Assembly (NCBI GenBank): GCA_020284085.1
Contig: JACEVL010000464.1
Location: forward strand, 22,501 to 86,500
Reading direction: 5' to 3'
Source: Aporrectodea caliginosa
Lineage: Eukaryota > Annelida > Clitellata > Crassiclitellata > Lumbricidae
DNA length: 64,000 bases
Shown: in pieces, positions 34,016 to 44,899 of the stretch
Layout of the letters: every line of letters begins with the position of its first letter
Position numbering within the stretch: position 1 is the first letter of the stretch
Program-made: the position numbers and the translations under genes
Notes under the pieces: generated by a model
The model's database searches: none
What the model saw: only the letters and a program-made list of their open reading frames with translations
Told to the model about the DNA's origin: nothing

Positions 34016-36112
34016 GAGTGGTCCACGACTACATGGTAAAAAGTAAAGTTTCAGTTTTTAATTATTAGAAGGTGCCAATGGAGTCCACTATATACAAAAA
34101 TAATTCAGGTGCAATTTCATCAAAATTTGAGAATATTTAGGGGTTGCGCAAGTGATTAGAAGTTTCACTCACCTTGTGTCATTTTGCTCTTCGATGGGCG
34201 CTCAAAGTCTCATCAAGATTCCAGAAGACTGGGCTTTCAGAATAGCTCAGAGAGAAGGTCTAAGGGGTTATAAGGCACGAGAGGATAGAGTCTTGATTCA
34301 CAAAATGGAAAAGAAATTTATTAAAGTAAAGACCTACATAAGAGCAGCGTGAGAGATCAAAGAATGATATGGAAGTTTTAACAAGCACAGTAGGATCTGG
34401 AGTCGAGCAGAAGTGATAAGGAAACACCTGAGGAAGGCAGTTACACATGTTGTGGTAGTCTATAAAAGAGGATGAAAAACAACAATCATCATCTGCACAG
34501 CTCAGCAAGAGAGCCTCTGTGACTAAGCAGAAAGCTGCAGCTTTGGATCAAACAAAAGTCACTAGCATGGCAGCAACACATCCACATCTATTGGCTGCAA
34601 CTGTTCAATCTCTAGGTCATGAAGTTCGGGACTCGCATATGAGTAGCAGTTCTATTCGCCGAGCTTGAAGATTTTATCAAGAAGAGCGTGTTTCTATGAA
34701 CAAAAATGAATTCTCTCCAGATTGTGCAATGGTTGTTCATTGACACGGTATGCTGTTGCCCGACATCACTGGCTGCGAGAAGGTATAGATCGGCTGCTTA
34801 TGATTGTGTCTGGCATTGGAACAGAGCAACTTCTACGTGTCTTGAAGATTAACTCAGACACTGGAGAAGCTCAGGCAAGCGCCGTGATTATCTACACAGA
34901 TGACTGGTACCTGAGAAGGAAGATTAAGGGGATGTGCTTTGACACCACAACGAGCAATACTGGACAGAAAGCTGGGACGAGAATTCTGATAGAAAAGGGA
35001 CGTGGTCGGAACTTATTTCATCTAGCAGGTCGTCACTACGTGATGTTAATTGCTGATGAAAAGGCATTCATTGTCATGAAAATTGTTTCCTCAACTGGTC
35101 AAGATATTCTAATACTTCACCGTTTTCTTGACCGTTATCGTCGAAATGACTCGAGTAGGTTTGAGACAGCAGTGGATTACTGATTTCGGGGAGCGAGTTA
35201 TTGCTTTTGCTGCAACAAAGCTGGCGGCCAATCATCAAAGAGATGATTGTATCGAGCTTCTTGAATTAGTAGTCATTTTTTTGTGGAGCCCAACTCAAAG
35301 AATTCACTTTATAGCGCCTGGAGTCTTATTCATTCAAGACGTGGATGTTTCGATCAGTAAAATGCTTCGATCTCTTTCAAACTGAAGCCAGTTGATGACA
35401 GGGGTATTTTCAATTTCCTTCTATTTGTCTGTGATGTGTAAGTCCAAGCATGGTTTCAAACTTCCTGTCCTGTCTCGGCTTCTGCAATTGACTGAATACA
35501 GAAACCAAGAAATTGGTCAGGTCACCACTACAGCATTCCACCCGAAAGCTGGAATGAAAATGAAGATTATCTTGAATGACAGGCAGTCGTCATGGCACTC
35601 AAAGTAGTCAACGACACCGCAGAGAGAAGTGTAAAGCTAATCCATGAGTACAACTCAATCCTGACAAATGACGAAGATCACAAACAGTATTGGCTTCAAG
35701 TTGTTGATGCGCATCACAATCAATTTCCTGACTCAAACAAGAACACATTGCTGTCAAGTTTGGATTGTGCCGCTGTCAGTGCTGAAACGACCACTCAATG
35801 AAGACATTTTAAATATTTCTGAAGTTTTCTCTTTAAAACTAGCATTTTGCCTACCCAAAACGCTAAATTTAATCACAGACTTTAAACCCTGAAACGGTGA
35901 ATACATTGTCATGCCTTTGTACTGATGTTTGTTTGCCATCAAGGCGCAGTGTTGAATTCAAGTATACATAACATAACTTTGGGTGGCTTGCGCAACCCCT
36001 AAATATTTTTCAATTTGCTCACATTTTCAGTATGTTAGTTTTTTAATAGATGGACTGCGATGGTGGGTTCTAATCTTGAACTTTCGAGAAAAAAGTTTTT
36101 TGGACCACACTA
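34014..36112 (+). mobile_element. TAGRGTG-family DNA transposon, copy a
   Basis: The termini are TAGAGTGGTCCA (34014) and its inverted match TGGACCACACTA (36101-36112). They sit in (TA)n on both sides, so a target duplication cannot be read. At 2.1 kb it contains a broken transposase on the plus strand. Related copies: 36209-37655, 48423-50438 and 52356-54230. Confidence 0.8.
34700..35800 (+). pseudogene. Transposase of the TAGRGTG family, copy a (broken)
   Basis: Blocks in order: YAVARHHWLREGIDRLLMIV, GTEQLLRVLKINSDTGEAQA, KIKGMCFDTTTSNTGQKAGT (first part of an RNase H-like core, with an Asp in CFDTT), RNLFHLAGRHYVMLI (LACRHH in the other copies), IDRTDFGERVIAFAATKLA-like sequence around 35170-35230, RDDCIELLELVVIFLWSPTQ, IHFIAPGVLFIQDV, and MALKVVNDTAERSVKLIHEY (NDxAE block). 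Frame shifts separate these near 35160, 35390 and 35590. A third acidic residue in NDTAE and a CxxHH-like insertion would fit a hAT-like catalytic fold, but this is inference from motif order only. Not active. Confidence 0.7.
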
Positions 36113-36208
36113 ATATATATATATATAATTATATATATATATATATATATATTATAATTATATATATTTATATATTTATATATTTATATATATATTATAT
36201 ATATATAT
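36113..36208. repeat. (TA)n between two transposon copies
   Basis: About 95 bases of TATATA/TATTTATA separate copy a from copy b of the TAGRGTG family. Similar TA tracts precede copy a (33998-34013) and copy c (48316-48422). Confidence 0.9.
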
Positions 36209-37655
36209 TAGGGTGTGTTTAAAAATTGAAGTTTCAAAATTAATATCGGCGTTGTTGTTTTTGTGTTCCACCTTGAGGAAAATTGTCATTTGCCAAATTA
36301 GACAAAAATCGGAATAGATTTAGAACTGGCGCAAAGCCTCGGAAGATTTATCACGAAAACAATGTAATACATTGTCATTTTCAAAGATTCAAACAACTTT
36401 TAACACTTAAACATAAAATATAAGGCAAACTCAAAAGAATCGTCAGTTATTTGTAATTTCTTTATTCCCTTTAGTGCTTTTCGGAACTTGTTGCGATGGC
36501 ACCATTTGCAGAACAAACTGTTTTTCTTACTCATTTCGGACCAGGGCTTCATTGAAGGACTGCATGAGAGCCACTCCTTTCTCCGCCAAATCGTTCGTCA
36601 CTTTTAGGGCGGATATGATATTTTTGCCTCACTGTATGATTGTTCTGACTCCCATTGTTGCGGGTCTCGATCAAGAAAAGAGTCATCCATCCGAGGATCT
36701 GGAATATTTTGGTGCTAGAAGTGGTGAAGAAATCGGCAAGTGCTTTTGTAGGTGGATTATGTATTGGAGGAAGTCTCTTTGGAGGTTCGTCGGATCCCTG
36801 ATTGTTTCGCATGCTGTAGACCATGCGCTGTTTTTCGTCGAAGGTGACTGAATCATCAAAAGGCTGAGGCCTACCAGGGTCTCCGACAGATACCAAAGGT
36901 GTCGGGGAAAAGCTGTTAGGGCGACCTGTGAGGGTACGTATGGATTGCCTTCAGGAATTGAAGATCGTTCCTTGGGGCTTCAGCGGGTGACGTACAGGTG
37001 AACCAGTAGGCTACTTCACGTAAGTTGTTGTCACAAAAAGGGACACTCGAAGTAAATGATTCCACACCTTTTGAAAGTAGGATTGTCGAGATGCCCTCTC
37101 TGAGCTCTGGCGTTGTTGAATGGGAAACTGATCCCTGAAAAGCCACATCTTGATCGCATAGATCGCACGTGCCATCCAACGCGCGCGGTGAAATGCATCT
37201 GGGTACCTGAACTTTATTCCTTTCGGTGGAATTCCTCCTCGAAAAATGACTGTTAGTTCTAGTAGCTCGTTGTAGTCGTCTCAGTGGTTTTCGGTACTCA
37301 GTTGTTGCAATGCGAAGGTGATCACATCGTCTCGAATTTCTGTGACACGCTGTGCTGTATCTTTATCATTCATTGCTGTGCGATACTTGGCCTGATCGAT
37401 TTGCGGCCAGAAGTCACGGGAATGACTTAATAGTTCCAATTTTGGAGACCTTGCAGAATCATGCAGTGAAAACACCTTTTCCAGAACATTTTCAGACACA
37501 TGATGTCGACAGGCAAGGTTCAAGAGGTCCTTTCCTAATTCCGCATCCAGCTTGATGCACACGCCGCCCTTGCAACCCGTGTTACTCGCCGTTGTGTCGA
37601 AACACATGTCCACGATTCTGTCAGTAGAGGAGAGGGACGGCACCTGGCGCATTTG
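36209..37655 (-). mobile_element. TAGRGTG-family DNA transposon, copy b (one end missing)
   Basis: It begins TAGGGTGTGTTTAAAAATTG, identical to copy c, and follows it base by base with few differences to about 37650. The other terminus is absent. The transposase runs on the minus strand, 3' end first. Confidence 0.85.
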
Positions 37656-37706
37656 ACCTAAATATTGGTCAAAATCACCCATTTTCGCCATGCACGGACC
37701 TAACAT
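36474..37706 (-). pseudogene. Transposase of the TAGRGTG family, copy b (broken)
   Basis: Minus-strand blocks: DRIVDMCFDTTASNTGCKGG, LGKDLLNLACRHHVSENVLE, KVFSLHDSARSPKLELLSHS, DFWPQIDQAKYRTAMNDKDT, AQRVTEIRDDVITFALQQLS, then after frame changes LVHLYVTR-like sequence, PPTKALADFFTTSSTKIFQI, NDLAEKGVALMQSF-like sequence near 36590 and the C-terminal KNSSKRH-like end. CFDTTASNTG, LACRHH, DD..TFAL and the ND.AE block are shared with copies a and c. Several frameshifts. About 90% identical to copy c by eye. Confidence 0.75.
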
Positions 37707-37988
37707 AGGCTTAAATCAGCAAACACTAACCTATGTTAGGCCCAAATCACCCATTTTCACCATGCACGGGCCTAATCCTTGGTCAAAATCACTCACCCCA
37801 CCATGCAAACACTGGCCCAGAGGTCGACAACTACTAACTACTGGCGCTCAATTGCGTCCGCGCGTTTTCCTAAAGTTTCCGGCGAGTCAGCATTTTCATC
37901 GAAACTATCGCCCGTGCTCTTATGAGGTGAACGTTGAGGTAATTTCCAACAGTTTCGATGAGTCATCATCACAAACTTTTTTCTTGCG
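37656..37988. other. Short inverted phrases upstream of the Rho-N ORF
   Basis: The phrase TTGGTCAAAATCACCCATTT and CATGCACGG.CCTAA recurs three times (37670, 37745, 37785), with an inverted CCTAACATAGGC / CTATGTTAGGCC. No coding sequence is supported. Confidence 0.5.
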
Positions 37989-37997
37989 TATATAAAA
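37989..37997 (+). promoter_or_regulatory. TATA-box-like element
   Basis: TATATAAAA lies 44 bases before the ATG at 38033, about where a TATA box would sit for a short 5' leader. This is suggestive only. Confidence 0.4.
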
Positions 37998-38032
37998 TGT
38001 ACGAAAATATTTTCACGACACCATTTAAAGGA

Positions 38033-38446
38033 ATGCAGACCCAATATAAAATGGACTATACGAAGAAAACTGTTAACGAATTAAGAAAAATCGCCAAGCA
38101 GAGCGGTATGGTTAGATATACGAGATTACGGAAAGCGGATTTGATCGCTAAAATTGAAGCTAACGAGACTCAAACACTAATCTTCTCACATTTTACACCA
38201 ATCTCGCCTAATACCAGTTCGGAGATTGAAATCTCACCACAAACACCCACGCTAACCTCAAGAGCACGAAAAGTATACGACAAAACTATGTTAGCGATTG
38301 ATACATGTGCTAAAGCGATTGAAAGGAAGATACCTAAGAACCTGTTGGAAATCGTAAAGAAGAAATTATGGCCGAGTCAAAAAAAAATTACAAAAATTAC
38401 TTCATATTTTAGGAAACTCTTTTCAATAACTCTTTTAAATAAATAA
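38033..38446 (+). CDS. Small protein with a Rho-N/SAP-like helix pair
   Basis: I prefer the ATG at 38033 (MQTQYKMDYTKK) to the in-frame one at 37958, because the TATA-like box lies between them; M at 38051 is equally possible. Residues about 7-42 read MDYTKKTVNELRKIAKQSGM and VRYTRLRKADLIAKIEANE, the pattern T..ELR.IAK..G...Y..LRK..LI..I of Rho-N/SAP-type nucleic-acid-binding modules. The middle is Ser/Thr/Pro-rich. The end (residues about 85-138) is basic and helical: VYDKTMLAIDTCAKAIERKI, PKNLLEIVKKKLWPSQKKIT. Rho-N-like modules occur in plastid and bacterial proteins and in products of large DNA viruses and Polinton-like elements, so a mobile or viral origin is possible. The stop overlaps AATAAA (38438-38443). 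The 13-bp minisatellite begins inside the last codons. Confidence 0.6.
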   Translation: MQTQYKMDYTKKTVNELRKIAKQSGMVRYTRLRKADLIAKIEANETQTLIFSHFTPISPNTSSEIEISPQTPTLTSRARKVYDKTMLAIDTCAKAIERKIPKNLLEIVKKKLWPSQKKITKITSYFRKLFSITLLNK

Positions 38447-40668
38447 CTCTTTTCAATAACTCTTTTCAATAACTCTTTTCAATAACTCTTTTCAATAACT
38501 CTTTTCAATAACTCTTTTCAATAACTCTTTTCAATAACTCTTTTCAATAACTCTTTTCAATAACTCTTTCAATAACTCTTTTCAATAACTCTTTCAATAA
38601 ATTTCAATAACTCTTTTCAATAACTCTTTTCAATAACTCTTTTCAATAACTCTTTCAATAACTCTTTTCAATAACTCTTTTCAATAACTCTTTTCAATAA
38701 CTCTTTTCAATAACTCTCTTTCAATAACTCTTTTCAATAACTCTTTTCAATAACTCTTTTCAATAACTCTTTTCAATAACTCTTTTCAATAACTCTTTTC
38801 AATAACTCTTTTCAATAACTCTTTTCAATAACTCTTTTCAATAACTCTTTTCAATAACTCTTTTCAATAACTCTTTCAATAACTCTTTTCAATAACTCTT
38901 TTCAATAACTCTTTTCAATAACTCTTTTCAATAACTCTTTCAATAACTCTTTTCAATAACTCTTTTCAATAACTCTTTTCAATAACTCTTTTCAATAACT
39001 CTTTTCAATAACTCTTTTCAATAACTCTTTTCAATAACTCTTTTCAATAACTCTTTTCAATAACTCTTTTCAATAACTCTTTTCAATAACTCTTTTCAAT
39101 AACTCTTTTTTTTTCAATAACTCTTTTCAATAACTCTTTTCAATAACTCTTTTCAATAACTCTTTTCAATAACTCTTTTCAATAACTCTTTTCAATAACT
39201 CTTTTCAATAACTCTTTTCAATAACTCTTTTCAATAACTCTTTTCAATAACTCTTTTCAATAACTCTTTTCACTCTTTCAATAACTCTTTTCAATAACTC
39301 TTTTCAATAACTCTTTTCAATAACTCTTTTCAATAACTCTCAATTTCAATAACTCTTTTCAATAACTCTTTTCAATAACTCTTTTCAATAACTCTTTTCA
39401 ATAACTCTTTCAATAACTCTTTTCAATAACTCTTTTCAATAACTCTTTTCAATAACTCTTTTCAATAACTCTTTTCAATAACTCTTTTCAATAACTCTTT
39501 TCAATCACTCAATAACTCTTTCAATAACTCTTTTCAATAACTCTTTTCAATAACTCTTTTCAATAACTCTTTTCAATAACTCTTTTCAATAACTCTTTTC
39601 AATAACTCTTTTCAATAACTCTTTTCAATAACTCTTTTCAATAACTCTTTTCAATAACTCTTTTCAATAACTCTTTTCAATAACTCTTTTCAATAACTCT
39701 TTTCAATAACTCTTTTCAATAACTCTTTTCAATAACTCTTTTCAATAACTCTTTTCAATAACTCTTTTCAATAACTCTTTTCAATAACTCTTTTCAATAA
39801 CTCTTTTCAATAACTCTTTTCAATAACTCTTTCAATAACTCTTTTCAATAACTCTTTTCAATAACTCTTTTCAATAACTCTTTTCAATAACTCTTTTCAA
39901 TAACTCTCTTTTCAATAACTCTTTTTCAATAACTCTTTTCAATAACTCTTTTCAATAACTCTTTTCAATAACTCTTTTCAATAACTCTTTTCAATAACTC
40001 TTTTCAATAACTCTTTTCAATAACTCTTTTCTCTTTTCAATAACTCTTTTCAATAACTCTTTTCAATAACTCTTTTCAATAACTCTTTTCAATAACTCTT
40101 TTCAATAACTCTTTTCAATAACTCTTTTCAATAACTCTTTTCAATAACTCTTTTCAACTCTTTTCAATAACTCTTTTCAATAACTAACTCTTTCAATAAC
40201 TCTTTTCAATAACTCTTTTCAATAACTCTTTTCAATAACTCTTTTCAATAACTCTTTTCAATAACTCTTTTCAATAACTCTTTTCAATAACTCTTTTCAA
40301 TAACTCTTTTCAACTCTTTCAATAACTCTTTTCAATAACTCTTTTCAATAACTCTTTCAATAACTCTTTTCAATAACTCTTTTCAATAACTCTTTTCAAT
40401 AACTCTTTTCAATAACTCTTTTCAATAACTCTTTTCAATAACTCTTTTCAATAACTCTTTTCAATAACTCTTTTCAATAACTCTTTTCAATAACTCTTTT
40501 CAATAACTCTTTTCAATAACTCTTTCAATAACTCTTTTCAATAACTCTTTTCAATAACTTTTTCAATAACTTTTCAATAACCCTTTTCAATAACTCTTTT
40601 CAATAACTCTTTTCAATAACTCTTTTCAATAACTCTTTTCAATAACTCTTTTCAATAACTCTTTTCAA
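38415..40668. repeat. 13-bp minisatellite, about 170 units
   Basis: Tandem copies of AATAACTCTTTTC run for 2.2 kb, with rare short units (lacking one T) and a few scrambled spots (39265, 39505, 40025, 40155, 40310). The first unit overlaps the 3' end of the preceding ORF. Single units also survive at 42446-42503 in the second copy of the flanking duplication. Confidence 0.98.
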
Positions 40669-40854
40669 TGACTACACATAAATAGTTGATTTTCAATGGG
40701 CCTTTCAATGTCTCCCCAATAAGACGTCACTGACTTTTTTGATATTTTGAATGGCCAAAAAGGTACTGGGGCGAAAATAACTCTCGACCCAGAACCTTTT
40801 GAGTACTGGGGCTGATGAATGAAGGAGAAAGGACTGAGAGAAACTCTTTTCCTA

Positions 40855-40855
<1 letters not shown>

Positions 40856-40922
<67 letters not shown>

Positions 40923-41150
40923 TAATAATAATAATTTTTCCTTTATTGAAACATTTTCATATCGCAACCGGTAACAGTTTACAGTTATGCAATTCAAAAC
41001 TCTTTTCATGAACGCTTTTTGACAGAAGACATAAATCTTAACTACCAGAACAGACAGCCTGCAAACACAAAGCAAAATCCTCCCTAAGGGGCTCGAACTC
41101 GGTACCTCAATAACTCTACGCCAGATATTATCCAATGCGCTATCGGGCCC
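40856..41150 (-). mobile_element. tRNA-derived SINE, copy 2 (minus strand)
   Basis: On the minus strand it begins GGGCCCGATAGCGCATTGGA (A-box-like TAGCGCATTGG) with a B box GAGTTCGAGCCCC. The body shares GGCTGTCTGTTCTG and TAGTTAAGATTT with the copy at 48055, and the end is AATAAAGGAAAAATTATT followed by (ATT)n to 40858. The second copy of the surrounding duplication (42540-42560) lacks it, reading GAGAGAAAGGCGTAGACAGA across the site. Confidence 0.8.
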
Positions 41151-41700
41151 TAGACAGATGCTTCTGCACTAGATGATGGTAGATGGATAAAGTCAATTAC
41201 CATAAAAGCATGTTCTTTGGACAGTGGACACAGAGAGGTAACGCTTTGTAACACTAGCTATGGACGACTCAGTATGTTCTTATTAAGCGTGGTTGTACCT
41301 TAACACACGTCCTATCAATCTTTAATCTAATAACGCTATTCTGATCTATTCAATGATTATCCAATAGGCCAATTCTTCCCTGTGACAATAGATCTTTCGC
41401 AGAGTATTATGTACAGCTAAATCTATAGGCCTATGTTTTATCCTTATAGATTATAGCGTATCTCGTTATAATTCTATTCTACTTTAGCCTACTCCACTGC
41501 TGGTATTCTATGCAATTGTTTAATTTTATGTTCTATTCAACCCCTCATGTAGCCTAATGGTAAAGTTGCCAATTCTGAATTTCTAGCTACTAAATGGTGA
41601 ATTCAATGAGTGAATATGTACAATAATTGCGCATTCATTACACTCTTTTTATAACTCTGGTCACTAAACTCGTTTTGCATGCAATTATTTCGACAGACTG
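41151..41700. repeat. Segmental duplication R4, copy 1
   Basis: This matches 42552-43085 in the same orientation. Shared stretches include GATGATGGTAGATGGATAAA, GTCAATTACC, AAAAGCATGTTCTTTGGACA, ATAGCGTATCTCGTTATAAT and GAATTCAATGAGTGAATATG. It is non-coding. The spacer 41700-42440 contains no recognisable feature. Confidence 0.85.
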
Positions 41701-42445
41701 ATGTTTATGCGTAAAAAGAGCGATTCAGTCAGCTGCTCTACTGACATGTCTAACTCAAGGCACGCGGGACATAAGATTGCCGACGCCTGCTATAATTCAT
41801 AACTACCTATTATTTTGAACCTAATCAGCTAGGTTGAGGAGTCCGGAACTCCGGATTTTTCCCAACTTCCGCTGATCAATGCTAATAATAAGTCGTTTTT
41901 ACTCAGATCATGCAGATATTTATTTTTGTATTAGTTATATTCACATTCAAACGAATGATAAATCGTTCAAAACTTTGGAGAATAGTTAGGGCAATAGTAA
42001 ATTTGGAAAGGTATCTAGACATGTTTTTTTCAAATAAATATAGAATGATTTTTTAAATTCATGTCATTTCCTCTTTTATTCATGTTCTATTGCCCTGAAA
42101 TAAAACAACAGAACAGGTGTTAAATTAAATGATCGGTTCAGTGCTGAAATCTAAGGTAAAGGCAACATAATAGGCTATTATTGATAACTGTTTACAGAAA
42201 AACGTGTGCTGGACCTAACCAAGCTAACAATAATATTGTATTATCTAATCACCTTACTTTGTCAACGCCGAGATGATAATAATCTGTTAATGCTCAGTCC
42301 ATCTAACTTTATTGCAACTTAGGGTTATGGCTAATCGATTAGGCATTTTCTAATTTCGAGCAGTCTTGATTATGCGGTAAAGAGCTGTCCAATAAATTGT
42401 CAATAATGGGGACAGTATTCGGGTTGGCAAATTTGGCAAAAAGAA

Positions 42446-43085
42446 CATTTCAATAACCCTTTTCAGAGAAAGTGGATTGGTCAAATACTCTTTTCAATAA
42501 CACTGCTGAAAACTATCAATAAGGGATGAAAGAAGGAGAAAGAAGGACTGAGAGAAAGGCGTAGACAGATGCTTCTCTATTAGATGATGGTAGATGGATA
42601 AAGTCAATTACCAGAAAAGCATGTTCTTTGGACATAGAGAAGTACCGCTTTGTAAGACGGGTATAAATTAGAGGCTAGCTATAGACTCAGTGTGGTCTTC
42701 TTAAGCGTGGTTGACCTTAGCGAACGTCCTATCATTCATAATCTAGTCAACGCTATTCTGACCTGCCCATGATTATCCTATATGCTTGCTTATGATAATA
42801 GATCTTACTCAGAGTATTCTGTACAGCTAAATCAATAATGTTTAACCTTATAAATTATAGCGTATCTCGTTATAATGATATTCTAGTTTACTCCACTGCT
42901 GGTTTTCTATGCTATTGTTTCATTTTTATGCTCTATTACATGCAATGGTAAAGGTGCCAATTCTGAATTTGTAGCTACTAAATGCTGAATTCAATGAGTG
43001 AATATGTACAAAAATTGTGCATTCATTACAGCTTATAACTCTGGTGACTTAACTCGTTAAGTTGCATGCAAGCTAACTCATTGCC
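42446..43085. repeat. Segmental duplication R4, copy 2
   Basis: The direct copy of 40.8-41.7 kb without the SINE, preceded by two isolated units of the 13-bp minisatellite (TTTCAATAACCCTTTTCAG and ACTCTTTTCAATAAC). It therefore shows the state before SINE insertion and repeat expansion, apart from later changes. Confidence 0.85.
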
Positions 43086-44070
43086 ACCACGTGCATTCAT
43101 TCATGCTTTTAACCTTACGATAACAGGAGTATAAAAAAGATCTAATTGTGTGCCTAATTAACTGTCATCTCTGCCATCTTCTTGTTGGTGTATACTACTC
43201 TCCAAATTAAAGTCCCAATTATTCAATAATGCTTGCCCTAATCCATCCGATCCGCCCTCTTCCATGCTTTCTCGTCCTCAACGAAATCAAACTTAACAGC
43301 TCCTCTGCCTCCACTCTAAATTGGTCACTCTGTAAAGCGGACTCGGACCTTCTCTGGAAATCTATGACAAAACGCAGCGCTCGTAAATAATCTGGTGTCA
43401 ATAACGCTTAGGTTCAGTGTTGAGTTTTAGGAAATTGCGATTTACGTTTACAATGCAACGATTGTCATACTTCTGTGTGTTCTAAATCCTCCTCCTTTGA
43501 CCCTTTTTTCCACTGTGCCTTTGGACCTTTTGGACACTGCTGGGTCCTCCTCGTTCGATAGATCAACGGCATTTTCATCGCTTTTCTCCAGCCTTTCGTC
43601 GACTTCCGCTATATCACGACGATTTCTGTTCTCCTCGGCCAGACACGACCCTTCAATCAATCAAACGAAATGGAGTCTTTTCGAAGCTATAATCTTAACA
43701 TTCACTTGGGGGCCTTTGTTCTCTGTATTTGGTGGATTGCTATTATTATGCCCCGTGCATCGATTTCAGCAAAATCGATTAACCAAAAAACGCTGTTTGG
43801 CTTCAAATAAAAGGTTAGATAATCAAATTGGACAAGTGGATATTCAGGTAATCTTTTGCAAATATAGTCTAATAATACTTAAAACGGTCGTTGACGCGCT
43901 TTCAGAGGCGCCAAAAATATGGACAGGTACTGAAGTGTGATTTTTGGCATGTTATATATATATATATTTATATATATAACTTATTCGTTTTATTGAGAAA
44001 AACAATCTGACAAAAACGCAGAAATGCTAACATGAGTGATAATGGAAAATTAAAGTTCATTAGAAGATTT
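43086..44070. other. Unassigned; two weak overlapping reading frames
   Basis: A plus-strand frame (43497-43940) and minus-strand frames (43660-43448, with LAEENRNRRDIAEVDERLEK, and 43401-43219, with YLRALRFVIDFQRRSESALQ) are open. Neither shows a known domain or splice support. The charged minus-strand frames look more protein-like. A (TA)n tract lies at 43955-43978. Confidence 0.25.
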
Positions 44071-44079
44071 TAGAATAAA

Positions 44080-44631
44080 CTAGTAAATATTTTTATATAA
44101 TGATCTGGGAATAAATTGAGAGTTGTCCTTGGGTGGGAGAGTATGGTTGTGTGCTCTAGGTCTTAATTGGTGAGAGGAGAGGGGTCGGAGTGGAGGTAGG
44201 AGTTGGTGAAGTACATGCTTGGGGTTGTGTAATATGGAGAAAAGGAGTTTCGCATCGGCTATATTGGCAAGTTCAGAGACTGTTGGAAAGGATTGCTCTA
44301 GGTAACCTAGGCGTTTGGCTCTTTTTAGGAGTTTTTCCAGGCGTTCTTTATCGGAAGCCAGCGTGAGACCCCACCAGGATGGGGAGGCATATAGAAGTTT
44401 AGCAACGGTAGTGGCTTTGGTTACATTATGGATGGATGAGGAAGAAAGGCCATGGGTTTTGAGTTTTCTGATAGCATAAAAAGAGGAGGAGCAAGTTGCT
44501 GTGAGGTGGTCTATATGGGCTGTGAGTTTGAGATTATCTTGAAGGATGACACCCAGTATTTTCAAAGTCTTAACTCGGGTAATACTGTGGACTGTGGAGG
44601 CATGAGTCAGCCTCCAAAGCTGTTTAGGCAA
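44080..44631 (-). mobile_element. LINE C-terminal ORF (SPSWWG type), 183 codons, open
   Basis: On the minus strand one uninterrupted frame reads VKTLKILGVILQDNLKLTAH, IDHLTATCSSSFYAIRKLKT, HGLSSSSIHNVTKATTVAKL, LYASPSWWGLTLASDKERLE, KLLKRAKRLGYLEQSFPTVS, ELANIADAKLLFSILHNPKH and ends FIPRSLYKNIY. ILGV.L...L....HI and LLYASP.WWG, followed by the RAKR.GYL block, are the standard region after the RT in CR1/Jockey-like LINEs. It is truncated at the 5' side (no RT), but the C-terminus is intact, including the stop. Confidence 0.85.
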
Positions 44632-44789
44632 GGGTAATTAATACTAATTATAAATATTATAAATATGGTCTAAAACGCCTTTTTGAAACTATAAAAGGAA
44701 AGAAAGGAAATACATGTTGTAATTATCATCTATCTTATTATTATTAATATTACAATCTTTAAAATTGGAATTACTACTACTAGAAGTTA

Positions 44790-44797
44790 TTCTACTG

Positions 44798-44892
<95 letters not shown>
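44790..44892. repeat. (CTG)n(CTA)n compound microsatellite
   Basis: About 17 CTG units followed by about 13 CTA units. The poly-Ser frame on the minus strand is an artefact. Confidence 0.97.
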
Positions 44893-44899
44893 GATATTG

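Noticed and set aside
38415..40668. CRISPR-like array
   Set aside because: The 13-bp units are contiguous with no unique spacers; the genome is eukaryotic.
43219..43940. Host gene in overlapping frames
   Set aside because: Frames on both strands, no domain, no splice signals I could trust; left as unassigned.
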